From the NCBI RefSeq assembly GCF_013248905.1, contig NZ_JABRVS010000001.1:3782001-3846000 (forward strand): 64,000 nucleotides of DNA, given 5' to 3'. This DNA is from Shewanella sp. VB17 (GTDB taxonomy: Bacteria > Pseudomonadota > Gammaproteobacteria > Enterobacterales > Shewanellaceae). Below are positions 9,278-17,023 of the stretch, piece by piece. Numbering within the stretch: position 1 is the first letter of the stretch; every line of letters starts with the position of its first letter. The notes under the pieces are model-generated. The model did no database searches. It saw nothing but the letters and a program-made list of their open reading frames with translations, and had not been told where the DNA came from. Made by a program: the position numbers and the translations under genes.

Positions 9278-9748
9278 TTATAATTTTCTACCCAAACGTT
9301 TTTCTACCTGCTTTTTTTCCCAATCAGGGCCAAAAAAGTTTAGTATTTCAAAGGCACTTAATCCATGACATACAATACCAACACCCCAACCCATTGCTGG
9401 CCACCATGCCCATATATAACTAGGATTTGTTATCAAATTAATGACAAAGAGTAGTGCCATTACGGACACATAAGAGATCACATTAGAATAAAAACTCTTT
9501 ATTTCTCTAACTTGTTCTAATACTATTTTTTCATCAGTGGTAACTTTTATTTCATCGTTCATTTGTGGCTCCATTTGAAGGTCAGCTACTTGGATTTCAA
9601 ATACAGCAGCTAAAAATTTCAAAGACTCAAGGCCCGCATTTTATCCACGCTCAATTCTTTGGATTGTTCTTACACTTAAACCACTGAGTTGAGACAAATG
9701 CTCTTGCGACCAACCGCGTTGCAATCTTAACTTCCTAACGATCATCAT
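9278..9748 (-). pseudogene. XRE-type HTH protein with 2TM domain, interrupted by a stop
   Basis: From ATG 9748 a Cro/CI-type helix-turn-helix begins (MMIVRKLRLQRGWSQEHLSQ, then LSGLSVRTIQRIERG), but a TAA stop at 9643-9641 follows directly. The same frame resumes NAGLESLKFLAAVFEIQVADL, normal for an XRE domain, and continues into a 2TM domain: two hydrophobic segments (VISYVSVMALLFVINLI and WWPAMGWGVGIVCHGLSAF) and the end FFGPDWEKKQVEKRLGRKL. The expected residue at the stop is Gln (CAA to TAA). Whole length would be 156 residues. A restart at Met 9622 could give a 114-residue membrane protein without the DNA-binding part. Confidence 0.8.
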
Positions 9749-10215
9749 TTAATCCTTTCTGCTGTTTCGATAAATACTAGCTACCACAAACAATCATTGT
9801 AACGTCATAAAGCTGACACGAACATGACAGCCTTTAATTTTCAACAAGTTATGACTAATGTATTTTATACATAACGCCCCTAGTGTCGGCGAGATAATTG
9901 AGTCCCAAAGGCGAACATACCTAAAGTTGGTGATTTGCTTTCAGACTTAGGCGGCTGGTACCAAAAAATAACAGGTGAGCAAGGTCATCTGTTATTTTTT
10001 ATTGCTTCATCAAAGCAGACTTGATGATAACGACACCAATAACTCCTAATAAGACATCGGTAACTTTATCAATTGAGCTAAAAGACGTTTTAATGATTTT
10101 TTAGGTTTTGTTATGGGCTTTTTCCTTACCGTTTCACACACAATTTTGTCGTTTTACTTTTATTCTTATTTATATCAGACTTTATTTATCACCCCACAAA
10201 AAACATGTATTTTAA
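9749..10215. other. Intergenic region, no gene assigned
   Basis: This 467-base stretch between two minus-strand genes holds one strong hairpin (listed separately). On the minus strand near 10010-10110 there is a short stretch encoding KVTDVLLGVIGVVIIKSAL, which could be the tail of a lost membrane protein, but no start or complete frame is present. Confidence 0.4.
9963..10000. terminator. Bidirectional terminator-like hairpin
   Basis: AAAAAATAACAG (9963-9974) pairs perfectly with CTGTTATTTTTT (9989-10000) around a 14-base loop. The A/T tracts on both sides suit termination on either strand. It lies between the eCIS-motif gene and the broken XRE gene. Confidence 0.55.
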
Positions 10216-10761
10216 TTATAATTGTATAATATCATCGCTTATCACCTTTCTTTCGCCCCGCAATTTAATTTTAGTTTTATCTAACGCTCGTGCTGTTGTT
10301 CTAGACGCTTTTAATTCTCTAGTCCTCTGTAAATGTCCCGCATCAACTCCATTTCTGTATGTACGCCACACCTGATCATTATGAAACCTTTCCTTAAGCT
10401 CATTCATATTACCACCGTGGCTTTGTGGTTTTAGTACATTAGCATTGACGGCACCTTCTATCTGACTCTGTATTATGTCAATCTCGTTACCAGCCGTATC
10501 TAAATCCACTTGATTCGGGGTATCGACCATATTGGGCATGCGTATTTGTCCCAACTCTATACGTCTCTCTTGAATACGAGCTTGCTGGTTTCCTTGAGCC
10601 ATCAATTGGATGCTCGATTTTGAAAAAAGGTTGACCCCAGAAACTTTCTGTCGATTATCCACAAACCCAACACCTTGCTTACCGTTACTTTTCTTCTGAG
10701 CAACTGAATTAGCAACCGCTCTACTTTTATTCTCTTTAGGTTTTTCTATTTGCTCATACAT
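10216..10761 (-). CDS. Small protein with contractile-injection-type N-terminal motif
   Basis: The 181-residue protein has an N-terminal block SRAVANSVAQKKSNGKQG followed by VGFVDNRQKV and, after a spacer, SIQLMAQ. The arrangement (NS..Q/RKSN..FVDNR...IQ) is the N-terminal signature I know from proteins linked to extracellular contractile injection systems, including toxins with DUF4157. The remainder is polar and helical, without an enzyme motif or membrane segment. No injection-system structural genes are in the window. A TAA-terminated frame with a Met start and no better alternative supports the call. The function is unknown; it could be a cargo, an immunity-like partner or a truncated toxin lacking its active domain. 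Confidence 0.65.
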   Translation of the reverse strand: MYEQIEKPKENKSRAVANSVAQKKSNGKQGVGFVDNRQKVSGVNLFSKSSIQLMAQGNQQARIQERRIELGQIRMPNMVDTPNQVDLDTAGNEIDIIQSQIEGAVNANVLKPQSHGGNMNELKERFHNDQVWRTYRNGVDAGHLQRTRELKASRTTARALDKTKIKLRGERKVISDDIIQL

Positions 10762-11415
10762 ATTTCAAACCTTTTGAATTGGCTTTAACATGGCTGCATG
10801 AAGCACCATGGAGGTTATTTTGGCTATCTTTGTATCATTTTATGGTCTTTTAACTGCCCGATTAAGTGTTGAAAGCGCCATTCAGATGCAAACTAGGGTT
10901 AGAGTGTTGAGCTAAATCTCAACAATAATAAAGCTAAAGTTTACTTGCTTATCGGTATTGCTGAGATCTAACTGCCACCCTTGTAAAGATTAGACGTCGT
11001 CAAGACGTTGTGACACTTTTTTATTAAAATGTTGAAATAGTGCATTACTATACTGCTACTACAAAAAGTGTGCACACAATAACCATAATGTTAAATACGA
11101 GCTGTTTTACGACATTTATCTCTGCTTTGGCTGATCTGAAAAATGATTGAGTGAAGAGCTATCACCCACCACTAATGTCGTATACACAATAGTAATGTGA
11201 CATCTGATTGCATGTATTATGAACCGACGCCTACAGGGGTAATGTGGACCAACCTATGAAATGGTCGCAAAAACCCTATGACATATTTATGCACCATTTG
11301 AATGCTGGATAAGGTATAAAGTGTTGCGCTTCATGTGGCGGAGGGGGTTAAATCCGATCGAAGAGTGGCCTGAACTAGCAAGTATTTAGGCCACAGGCTC
11401 AACCATCTTACAGCT
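10762..11415. other. Long intergenic region, no gene seen
   Basis: In 654 bases I find no convincing frame. It must hold the promoter of the gene at 10216-10761. Small structures are GACGTCGTCAAGACGTTGTGAC near 10993 (a degenerate GACG repeat) and a GGCC...GGCC stem near 11371-11395. Base composition varies, suggesting leftover accessory DNA. Confidence 0.45.
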
Positions 11416-11739
11416 TTATATTTTGGGAGCTTTCTTCATAAATTGATTAACCATGTTTTCGGCCATCCAGCCATGCGCACCAACAAACGCAAGTAATATG
11501 CAATCTTTCAAAGCAAAAGGTTTAGATGCTAATATATCTGCGTATGTCCCAATAACAAGAAGGCTACCTATGAACACAGTTGCCCACATACGGAAGCTAG
11601 ATATATCACTAGCTCCCCTGTCCTTAACAAAGAGAAAATAGGCTACGTTAAATGCAAGAAGAACAGTTAATGCCCAGAAAATAGAAAGCTTCTGAGTGTC
11701 TGATACCTGAATAATAAATTCACCTAAATTAATTTCCAT
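11416..11739 (-). CDS. Small inner-membrane protein
   Basis: This 107-residue protein shows three hydrophobic segments: about 19-37 (FWALTVLLAFNVAYFLFV), 50-68 (MWATVFIGSLLVIGTYADI) and 76-92 (LKDCILLAFVGAHGWMA). The end is basic (FMKKAPKI). I do not recognise a family. Its start overlaps the end of the exported-protein gene by 11 bases, so the two form one transcript and are probably translationally coupled. The size and small multi-TM layout are reminiscent of phage or conjugative-element proteins, but nothing decides this. Confidence 0.68.
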   Translation of the reverse strand: MEINLGEFIIQVSDTQKLSIFWALTVLLAFNVAYFLFVKDRGASDISSFRMWATVFIGSLLVIGTYADILASKPFALKDCILLAFVGAHGWMAENMVNQFMKKAPKI

Positions 11740-12130
11740 TCTGATTACCTTCTGTTTCTACTGTTTCTTTTGTTTCATTAATTATTACTTTCTGAGACTC
11801 CCCCTCAATACCGCCATATATCCAGAGAGGACGATCATCACTGGCCTTTAAGTCATTTACAGATTCGACTTGATACCATACATTTGCACCTGAAAAGCCC
11901 CCATAAGTCTTTTTACCTATGATTCTCACCTGACTGTTCTGTACCGTACTCTCAACTTCCCCCCCTACAAATAGGTTAAACAGTCCATGTGGTGGGGCAT
12001 CTCTGACTGGTGAAGTTGATACAATAGTCCCATTTGCATTCAAAGGCTTAGCCCCCCTATCCAACTCCACTTTAACGTTTGCGCTGACGCCACAAGATAC
12101 AATCATTAACATAAGTATTGTCTTTTTCAT
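11729..12130 (-). CDS. Exported protein of unknown function
   Basis: The 133-residue product starts with a clear signal peptide: MKKTILMLMIVSCGVSANVK, with cleavage likely after VSA. The Cys at position 13 is not in a good lipobox. The mature part has an SH3-like beta pattern (VRIIGKKTYGGFSGANVWYQV, split by turns, then DDRPLWIYGG), as in bacterial SH3 or dimeric beta modules. The last 20 residues are Glu/Asn/Thr rich. It is the first intact gene of a two-gene unit with the membrane protein at 11416-11739. I cannot name a family. Confidence 0.68.
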   Translation of the reverse strand: MKKTILMLMIVSCGVSANVKVELDRGAKPLNANGTIVSTSPVRDAPPHGLFNLFVGGEVESTVQNSQVRIIGKKTYGGFSGANVWYQVESVNDLKASDDRPLWIYGGIEGESQKVIINETKETVETEGNQNGN

Positions 12131-12164
12131 GAGCCATCCTATTAGGTCAAAATATAACTCGTAT

Positions 12165-12424
12165 CTATGGTATAAAAGCTGATATTTTTTTAGCTAAACC
12201 ATAAGTGCTAGCACTAAGCTGCTTTATGTTATCAATCAACGCAGCTTGCTTAAGGTTAGAGTTCTTAGCATTTTCGACTTCTATAATTATTTCTTCCAAC
12301 TGTGAAGTAGTCCCCCCGAACTGTGTTATCTGTTCATCAGAAAGGTCTCCAATGCGTTTAACTCACTTTTATATTCCGCCTTAATTTTTTCGTCGGAAAT
12401 TATGATGTAGTCTTCCAATATATC
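12165..12424 (-). pseudogene. Remnant of a coiled-coil gene upstream of the exported-protein gene
   Basis: Two frames on the minus strand read as one helical protein. The upstream frame gives DILEDYIIISDEKIKAEYKS then ELNA; the downstream frame gives IGDLSDEQITQFGG and later QLEEIIIEVENAKNSNLKQA and a stop after KKISAFIP (12167-12165). The frame changes near 12355-12362, and an in-frame TAA sits just upstream at about 12427, with no start codon in reach. It precedes the exported and membrane genes and was probably part of the same operon. Confidence 0.6.
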
Positions 12425-12713
12425 TTAGAACGAAATGGGGTTATGACACCTTTCCTGCCAGGCAAGTATAGTCTTTATGCGCACAATAAAATAAATGTCA
12501 ACACAACAAAGCGCTTCATATCGAACACTAAACCTAAGGCACACGACCTTGCTAAGTCATTGCTCATTTAGCAAAAAATTAAAAACCTGAAGGAAAGGAC
12601 TGTATTTTATAGGAGACTTTTGCATATCCCAAACAGGCCATTTCTGCTTTGCATTGAAAGATTAAGTTGATAAAATGTTGTTGATATATATCAAGATTAA
12701 GGCTGAACCTCCT

Positions 12714-13190
12714 ATGATAAAAAAACTTGACCATGCCAATGCCGAAGTGGCAAATCAAATTTTCACTGTTTTTCAACATTCGTATAAAATTGAAGCTCAA
12801 CTGATCGGCACGCTTGATTTCCCACCACTTAAGCGCAGCGCTACACATATCGAGCATTCAACAAGCGTATTTTATGGCTTTAGTGACAATGAAACGCTTG
12901 CTGCCGTGATAGAAATAGTCATAAAAGATGGGCATCTCAACATTGATAGTTTAACGGTTGAACCATCGTATTTTAGGCAAGGCATCGCCAATAAATTAAT
13001 CCGTTATGCTTTAGAAAATATTGATTTTTCAAACGCAACGGTTGAAACTGCGGTGGTCAATATACCTGCCATCGATTTGTACAAGAAACATGGTTTTGTT
13101 GAATATAAACGATGGGTGCCCTCTCATGGCATTGAAAAAGTCGCCATGTCGATTCAAGACTCGGCGAACCTAACTCCACAACGCCAATGA
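12714..13190 (+). CDS. GNAT family N-acetyltransferase
   Basis: The 158-residue protein has the acetyl-CoA binding motif A of GNAT enzymes: LNIDSLTVEPSYFRQGIANK, where R/QGIANKLI is the pyrophosphate loop, followed by the motif B region VVNIPAIDLYKKHGFVEY. Substrate unknown. ATG 12714 gives MIKKLDHANAEVANQIFTVF, a normal GNAT N-terminus; the upstream ATG at 12675 adds 13 residues and is less likely. It is a single gene with its own promoter. Confidence 0.85.
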   Translation: MIKKLDHANAEVANQIFTVFQHSYKIEAQLIGTLDFPPLKRSATHIEHSTSVFYGFSDNETLAAVIEIVIKDGHLNIDSLTVEPSYFRQGIANKLIRYALENIDFSNATVETAVVNIPAIDLYKKHGFVEYKRWVPSHGIEKVAMSIQDSANLTPQRQ

Positions 13191-13260
13191 ACTAAACCAA
13201 AAGAAACCTGCTTCTGGGATAATTCATCGTGATTAACGACTGACCTAACATAGACATGAG

Positions 13261-13377
13261 CTACAACTTTTCGGTAAGGGCTTTAATGTGCTTCAATTCT
13301 TGGACAGCATCGCCATAGACCTCTATGTTATCTTCACTGTTAAAATGATCGATATTGTGTAGCATATAATAGTTCAT
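13261..13377 (-). CDS. Possible 38-residue small protein
   Basis: A short frame starts with ATG 13377, preceded by AAGGGA about ten bases upstream, and reads MNYYMLHNIDHFNSEDNIEV, later YGDAVQELKHIKALTEKL, stop. The mix is ordinary for a coding sequence, and a ribosome binding site is present. It lies alone between a GNAT gene and rnhA on the opposite strand. No family is recognised. Confidence 0.4.
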   Translation of the reverse strand: MNYYMLHNIDHFNSEDNIEVYGDAVQELKHIKALTEKL

Positions 13378-13505
13378 ATCAATGTGTCCCTTTATGGTTA
13401 ACGACTCGGAGCTAAATCACAGTAATAAACGACAAACTATTTGTGCAATGGCCATCATTGAGTGACTATAGATCATTGACAAAAAAGTAGTGAGTAACAA
13501 ATATC

Positions 13506-14303
13506 ATGGCGAGTAAATATTATGTCGTTTGGGCGGGAAGAAAACCCGGTATTTATACCACTTGGGATGAAGCCAAGCAGCAGGTTGATAAATACCCCAA
13601 AGCAAAGTACAAATCATTTAAGACGCAAGCTGAAGCCAAAGCGGCTTTCACCAAAGGCATCAATGCCACTTCATCGGCGAACAAACCCACCAGCACAGCT
13701 AACACTCGGTCAACTAACATCAGAACAGTTGCTAAAGGCCCTGTTGCTGATAACGGGGTTACTGATAGCTATGTTGCTGCTAGCTACGACGTGGAAATAT
13801 ACACTGATGGCGGCTGTGAGCCAAATCCTGGTAAAGCAGGATCCGGTGTCGCCATTTACAAGAAAGGCAAACTAACGGAGCTCTGGTACGGTCTTTACAA
13901 TAGTGATGGTACCAATAATTCAGCCGAATTAAATGCCCTGCACCAAGCATTATTAATCGCTAAGCAAGCCTTAGCTGCCCAGCAAACTGTGCATATTCTC
14001 AGTGACTCACAATATTCAATCAATTGCATCACCCTGTGGGCTTATAGTTGGAAGCAAAAAGGGTGGAAGCGAAAAACAGCCGGTGATATTAAAAACTTAG
14101 ATATTATTCAAGCATCACATGCCTTGTATGAAGAAATTAAAGCTGAACTCACGATCTCTCATGTATCTGCACACGTTGGCATTGAGGGTAATGAACTTGC
14201 CGACAGAATGTCTATCTATGCCATAGACAAACAAGACACCGAATTTTGTCGTTACCCTGAGCCGATTGAATTAGCTGCAATACTGAGCTTAAGAACAGGT
14301 TAA
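13506..14303 (+). CDS. rnhA: Ribonuclease HI with N-terminal hybrid-binding domain
   Basis: The protein cuts the RNA strand of RNA-DNA hybrids. The first 50 residues are a viroplasmin-type hybrid-binding domain (KYYVVWAGRKPGIYTTWDEA, then KYPKAKYKSFKTQAEA). A linker rich in Thr, Ser and Asn follows, then the RNase H fold with all four acidic residues: YTDGGCEPNPG, NNSAELNAL, LSDSQY and GIEGNELADR. 265 residues is normal for this two-domain type, distinct from the 155-residue E. coli RnhA. Its stop overlaps the convergent GNAT gene by four bases. Confidence 0.93.
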   Translation: MASKYYVVWAGRKPGIYTTWDEAKQQVDKYPKAKYKSFKTQAEAKAAFTKGINATSSANKPTSTANTRSTNIRTVAKGPVADNGVTDSYVAASYDVEIYTDGGCEPNPGKAGSGVAIYKKGKLTELWYGLYNSDGTNNSAELNALHQALLIAKQALAAQQTVHILSDSQYSINCITLWAYSWKQKGWKRKTAGDIKNLDIIQASHALYEEIKAELTISHVSAHVGIEGNELADRMSIYAIDKQDTEFCRYPEPIELAAILSLRTG

Positions 14304-14734
14304 CCTAATCTCATATGCAAAATAGGAAAGGGTTTCCCCATGTCATCGACCGGCGATCGAGACACACATTCAAACCCCATTGATTGGTAAAAGCTAACGG
14401 CCTGTGGGTTTTGTTCGTTAACATCAACACTCACAGCGCCTAACGTATCAATGGCGTCGTTAAGTAACAATGTACCAATGCCTTTTCTTCTTGCTTGAGC
14501 AAGAAGAAATAACATCTCCACCTTAGTGTCATGCACACCAATAAACCCTAAAATAGCACCAGTGTTATCTTTAACGCATCTCATGATCACGGCGGGGAAG
14601 GCTTGTTCTATAATAATAGGCTTAAAAAAATCAATATCTTCGTCACTAAGAAAGTCATGGGTCGCTCTAACTGAGTTTTCCCATACTTCCAACATTTCTG
14701 GATAATATTCAGCCAATACATTTTCTACCATCAT
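14300..14734 (-). CDS. GNAT family N-acetyltransferase (YjaB-like)
   Basis: The 144-residue protein shows GNAT motif A (KVEMLFLLAQARRKGIGTLL, with the RRKGIG loop) and motif B (VSVDVNEQNPQAVSFYQSMG). The end FPILHMRLG is common in YjaB-type acetyltransferases. The HDFLSDEDIDFF sequence near residues 26-37 is also typical of that subgroup. Substrate is unknown. It is convergent with rnhA. The first two codons are both Met, so the start could be at 14731. Confidence 0.87.
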   Translation of the reverse strand: MMVENVLAEYYPEMLEVWENSVRATHDFLSDEDIDFFKPIIIEQAFPAVIMRCVKDNTGAILGFIGVHDTKVEMLFLLAQARRKGIGTLLLNDAIDTLGAVSVDVNEQNPQAVSFYQSMGFECVSRSPVDDMGKPFPILHMRLG

Positions 14735-14920
14735 ATTCTCTCATTATCTTTAGCTCTGATAGCTCACACTGCACACAATAACAACTAAACAACGTGTTAA
14801 CACCAAATAAATACATAATAAAACATAAAAAATAGCATCACTGAACAACAGCTTAAAAAGACAGCTGAAAAAGTAAAGCATATCTATGCCAATGAAACTG
14901 CCTATGAGACAATCCATGGT

Positions 14921-15316
14921 ATGAAAGTATACATTTATATTCACAAAGCTCCCATTCGCGTCTTCCGCATCAGTAAGCGTCGTCTATGGTTACGTTTAAA
15001 ACGTGATCTACTTCTCTTAAAGGAAGCGTTAGCTCAAGAAAAACAAGAGACCAAAGATATGTTGGTCACTTACAAGCGTTACACAAAAAAACAAGCAAGC
15101 CATGAAGAATTACGTGAAGCCAATAAACAGTTCGGTGATCTATTAAAAGGCCTCGGCCTGAGTATGTTCGTTGTACTTCCTTTTGCACCGCTTACTATCC
15201 CGCTTGTTGTTAAACTAGGAAAAATAGTCGGTGTCGATGTACTTCCCAGCTCATTTAATAATATGAGTGAAAAGAAAAAAAAGAAAATAGCCAATTTATC
15301 AAAAAATAAAGAGTAA
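14921..15316 (+). CDS. LETM1-like domain protein, N-terminus uncertain
   Basis: The protein has a basic N-terminal half, then DLLKGLGLSMFVVLPFAPLT with a hydrophobic segment and VDVLPSSFN, the pattern of LETM1-like ribosome-binding proteins of bacteria. It ends in a Lys-rich tail. ATG 14921 lacks a ribosome binding site, and the same frame stays open and protein-like upstream to a TAA at 14819 (TEQQLKKTAEKVKHIYANET then AYETIHG), so the true start is probably an unusual codon such as ATA 14825 or ATC 14837, or the start was mutated. No partner genes help define its role. Confidence 0.72.
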   Translation: MKVYIYIHKAPIRVFRISKRRLWLRLKRDLLLLKEALAQEKQETKDMLVTYKRYTKKQASHEELREANKQFGDLLKGLGLSMFVVLPFAPLTIPLVVKLGKIVGVDVLPSSFNNMSEKKKKKIANLSKNKE

Positions 15317-15465
15317 AAGTCCCCCCTTCTTCACGTAGACATTTTTTGGCCCTACTTTTTGCTACTTTCCCCTTGCTGCAAACCTTGTTACCCTAATAAC
15401 ATGCCCTTGGGTTGGGTATTTTTCCCTCTCTCATTACAACCACTAACAGCGAGATTAAGCCCCAT

Positions 15466-16824
15466 ATGAGCGAATTACTGATTTTTGGTGCTTCAGGCAC
15501 CCCACTTTCTATTCTCCACACCGATGCTTTCGATACATGGTTAGCGGATCAAACATCACAAACAAAAAACTGGTTAGCCACAACTGGCTATAACGGTAAA
15601 GGCCTAAGCCTTATCCCAAATGCTAATGGGGAACTGGATCAAGTCATTTTTGTCAGCAGCGATCCTGAGTCATACTGGCTGTGTGGCGATCTTGTCAACC
15701 AGCTCCCTAAAGGACTCTATGCCATAAAGGCCACTGATGAACAGATCAAAGTCGCGGCCTTTAGTTGGGGGCTGGGGGCTTACAAGTTTGATCGCTACAA
15801 AAAAAATGACCATGCATACCCTACTCTTGTTATTGATAATCAAGAGATTGTTGAGCAAGCAAGTAAAATGGTTCGTTCAATCACTCTGGTGCGTGATCTC
15901 GTTAACACCCCCGCTGCCGACATGATGCCACAGCACTTAGCGCAAACGATGCAAGCACTCGCTGCAGAATTTGGGGCTAACGTGACCCAAATTGTCGGTG
16001 ATGAACTACTCGAAAAAAACTACCCCACAATCCACATGGTCGGTCGAGCCAGTGAAAACGTGCCACGGCTCATTGATCTCACTTGGGGCGATAAGTCTGC
16101 ACCTAAAGTCACCTTAGTCGGTAAAGGCGTCTGTTTTGATTCCGGCGGCCTAGATTTAAAACCTGGCGCTGGAATGCGCTTCATGAAAAAAGACATGGGG
16201 GGAGCTGCTCATGTTATCGGTCTCGCTCATCAGATCATGGCAACCAATTTACCGATCTGTTTGCGGGTACTGGTCCCTGCGGTAGAAAATGCCGTCTCTG
16301 CCAATGCATTTCGTCCAGGAGATGTGATTAAAACCCGCAAAGGGATCACAGTTGAAATCGACAATACCGATGCTGAAGGCCGTTTAGTACTGTGTGATGC
16401 CCTTGCTGAAGCAAACAATGACCGACCTGAATTGGTCATCGATTTTGCCACCCTCACAGGGGCCATGCGTATTGCTTTAGGCACTGAGCTACCCGGCTTT
16501 TTCAGTAACGATGACCAAGTGGCCGCAGAGATGACAGTCTCTGGACTCAAGGTTGAAGATCCGATTTGGCGTATGCCACTGCATAAACCTTATATGGAAC
16601 TCACTGGCAGTGATATCGCAGATCTGGCTAACTGTGGCAAAGTGCCTTTCGGTGGTGCGATAACGGCTGCACTCTACTTGGAAGCTTTTGTCGATGACGG
16701 CATAAGCTGGGCTCATTTCGATGTCATGGCATGGAACAATCGTAAACTGCCAGGGCGTCCAATCGGTGGCGAGGCTTTTGGGGTTCGTGCAGTGTTTGAA
16801 TACCTACAAACACGCTTTGGCTAG
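15466..16824 (+). CDS. Leucyl aminopeptidase family (M17) protein
   Basis: This is a cytosolic two-metal aminopeptidase that removes N-terminal residues. The C-terminal catalytic domain has VGKGVCFDSGGLDLKP (metal Lys and Asp), MKKDMGGAAHV, the M17 signature NTDAEGRLVL and ATLTGAM. The N-terminal domain is diverged from PepA. The 452 residues from ATG 15466 (MSELLIFGASGTPLS) are the usual length for this subgroup; an upstream ATG at 15412 adds 18 residues of little merit. Single gene; a bidirectional terminator follows at 16939. The Cys in KGVCFDSGG is shared with other members of the family. Confidence 0.92.
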   Translation: MSELLIFGASGTPLSILHTDAFDTWLADQTSQTKNWLATTGYNGKGLSLIPNANGELDQVIFVSSDPESYWLCGDLVNQLPKGLYAIKATDEQIKVAAFSWGLGAYKFDRYKKNDHAYPTLVIDNQEIVEQASKMVRSITLVRDLVNTPAADMMPQHLAQTMQALAAEFGANVTQIVGDELLEKNYPTIHMVGRASENVPRLIDLTWGDKSAPKVTLVGKGVCFDSGGLDLKPGAGMRFMKKDMGGAAHVIGLAHQIMATNLPICLRVLVPAVENAVSANAFRPGDVIKTRKGITVEIDNTDAEGRLVLCDALAEANNDRPELVIDFATLTGAMRIALGTELPGFFSNDDQVAAEMTVSGLKVEDPIWRMPLHKPYMELTGSDIADLANCGKVPFGGAITAALYLEAFVDDGISWAHFDVMAWNNRKLPGRPIGGEAFGVRAVFEYLQTRFG

Positions 16825-16840
16825 ATAGAAGGAAATAACG

Positions 16841-16890
16841 ACATTTAGCAGCATTTAGCAGCATTTAGCAGCATTTAGCAGCATTTAGCG
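16841..16890. repeat. Five tandem copies of a 10-bp repeat
   Basis: The unit CATTTAGCAG is repeated from 16842; the first base and the last unit (CATTTAGCG) differ slightly. It lies 17 bases after the aminopeptidase stop and before its terminator. Copy number is likely variable by slippage. Confidence 0.9.
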
Positions 16891-16938
16891 ACAAAGCTTA
16901 ACTTGATTGATAGTTATCATGAATTGATAGTATCATTA

Positions 16939-16968
16939 AAAAAGGTGTACCATTGGGTACACCTTTTT
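16939..16968. terminator. Bidirectional rho-independent terminator
   Basis: AAAAAGGTGTACC pairs with GGTACACCTTTTT around a four-base loop ATTG. It serves the convergent aminopeptidase gene (plus) and ybiT (minus). Confidence 0.9.
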
Positions 16969-17023
16969 CAGTCAACAGCAATGAATATCACACTTAATCA
17001 TACCAATAAGCGTATTAGAATGA

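Noticed and set aside
11330..11365. Possible tRNA (GGGTTAAATCCGATC-like segment)
   Set aside because: No acceptor or anticodon stem can be formed around it.
12579..12857. 92-codon minus-strand frame
   Set aside because: It overlaps the well-supported GNAT gene start on the other strand and shows no domain.
14750..14944. Hydrophobic 64-codon frame on the minus strand
   Set aside because: It is antisense to the likely upstream coding part of the LETM1-like gene and to its leader; composition follows from AT-rich DNA.
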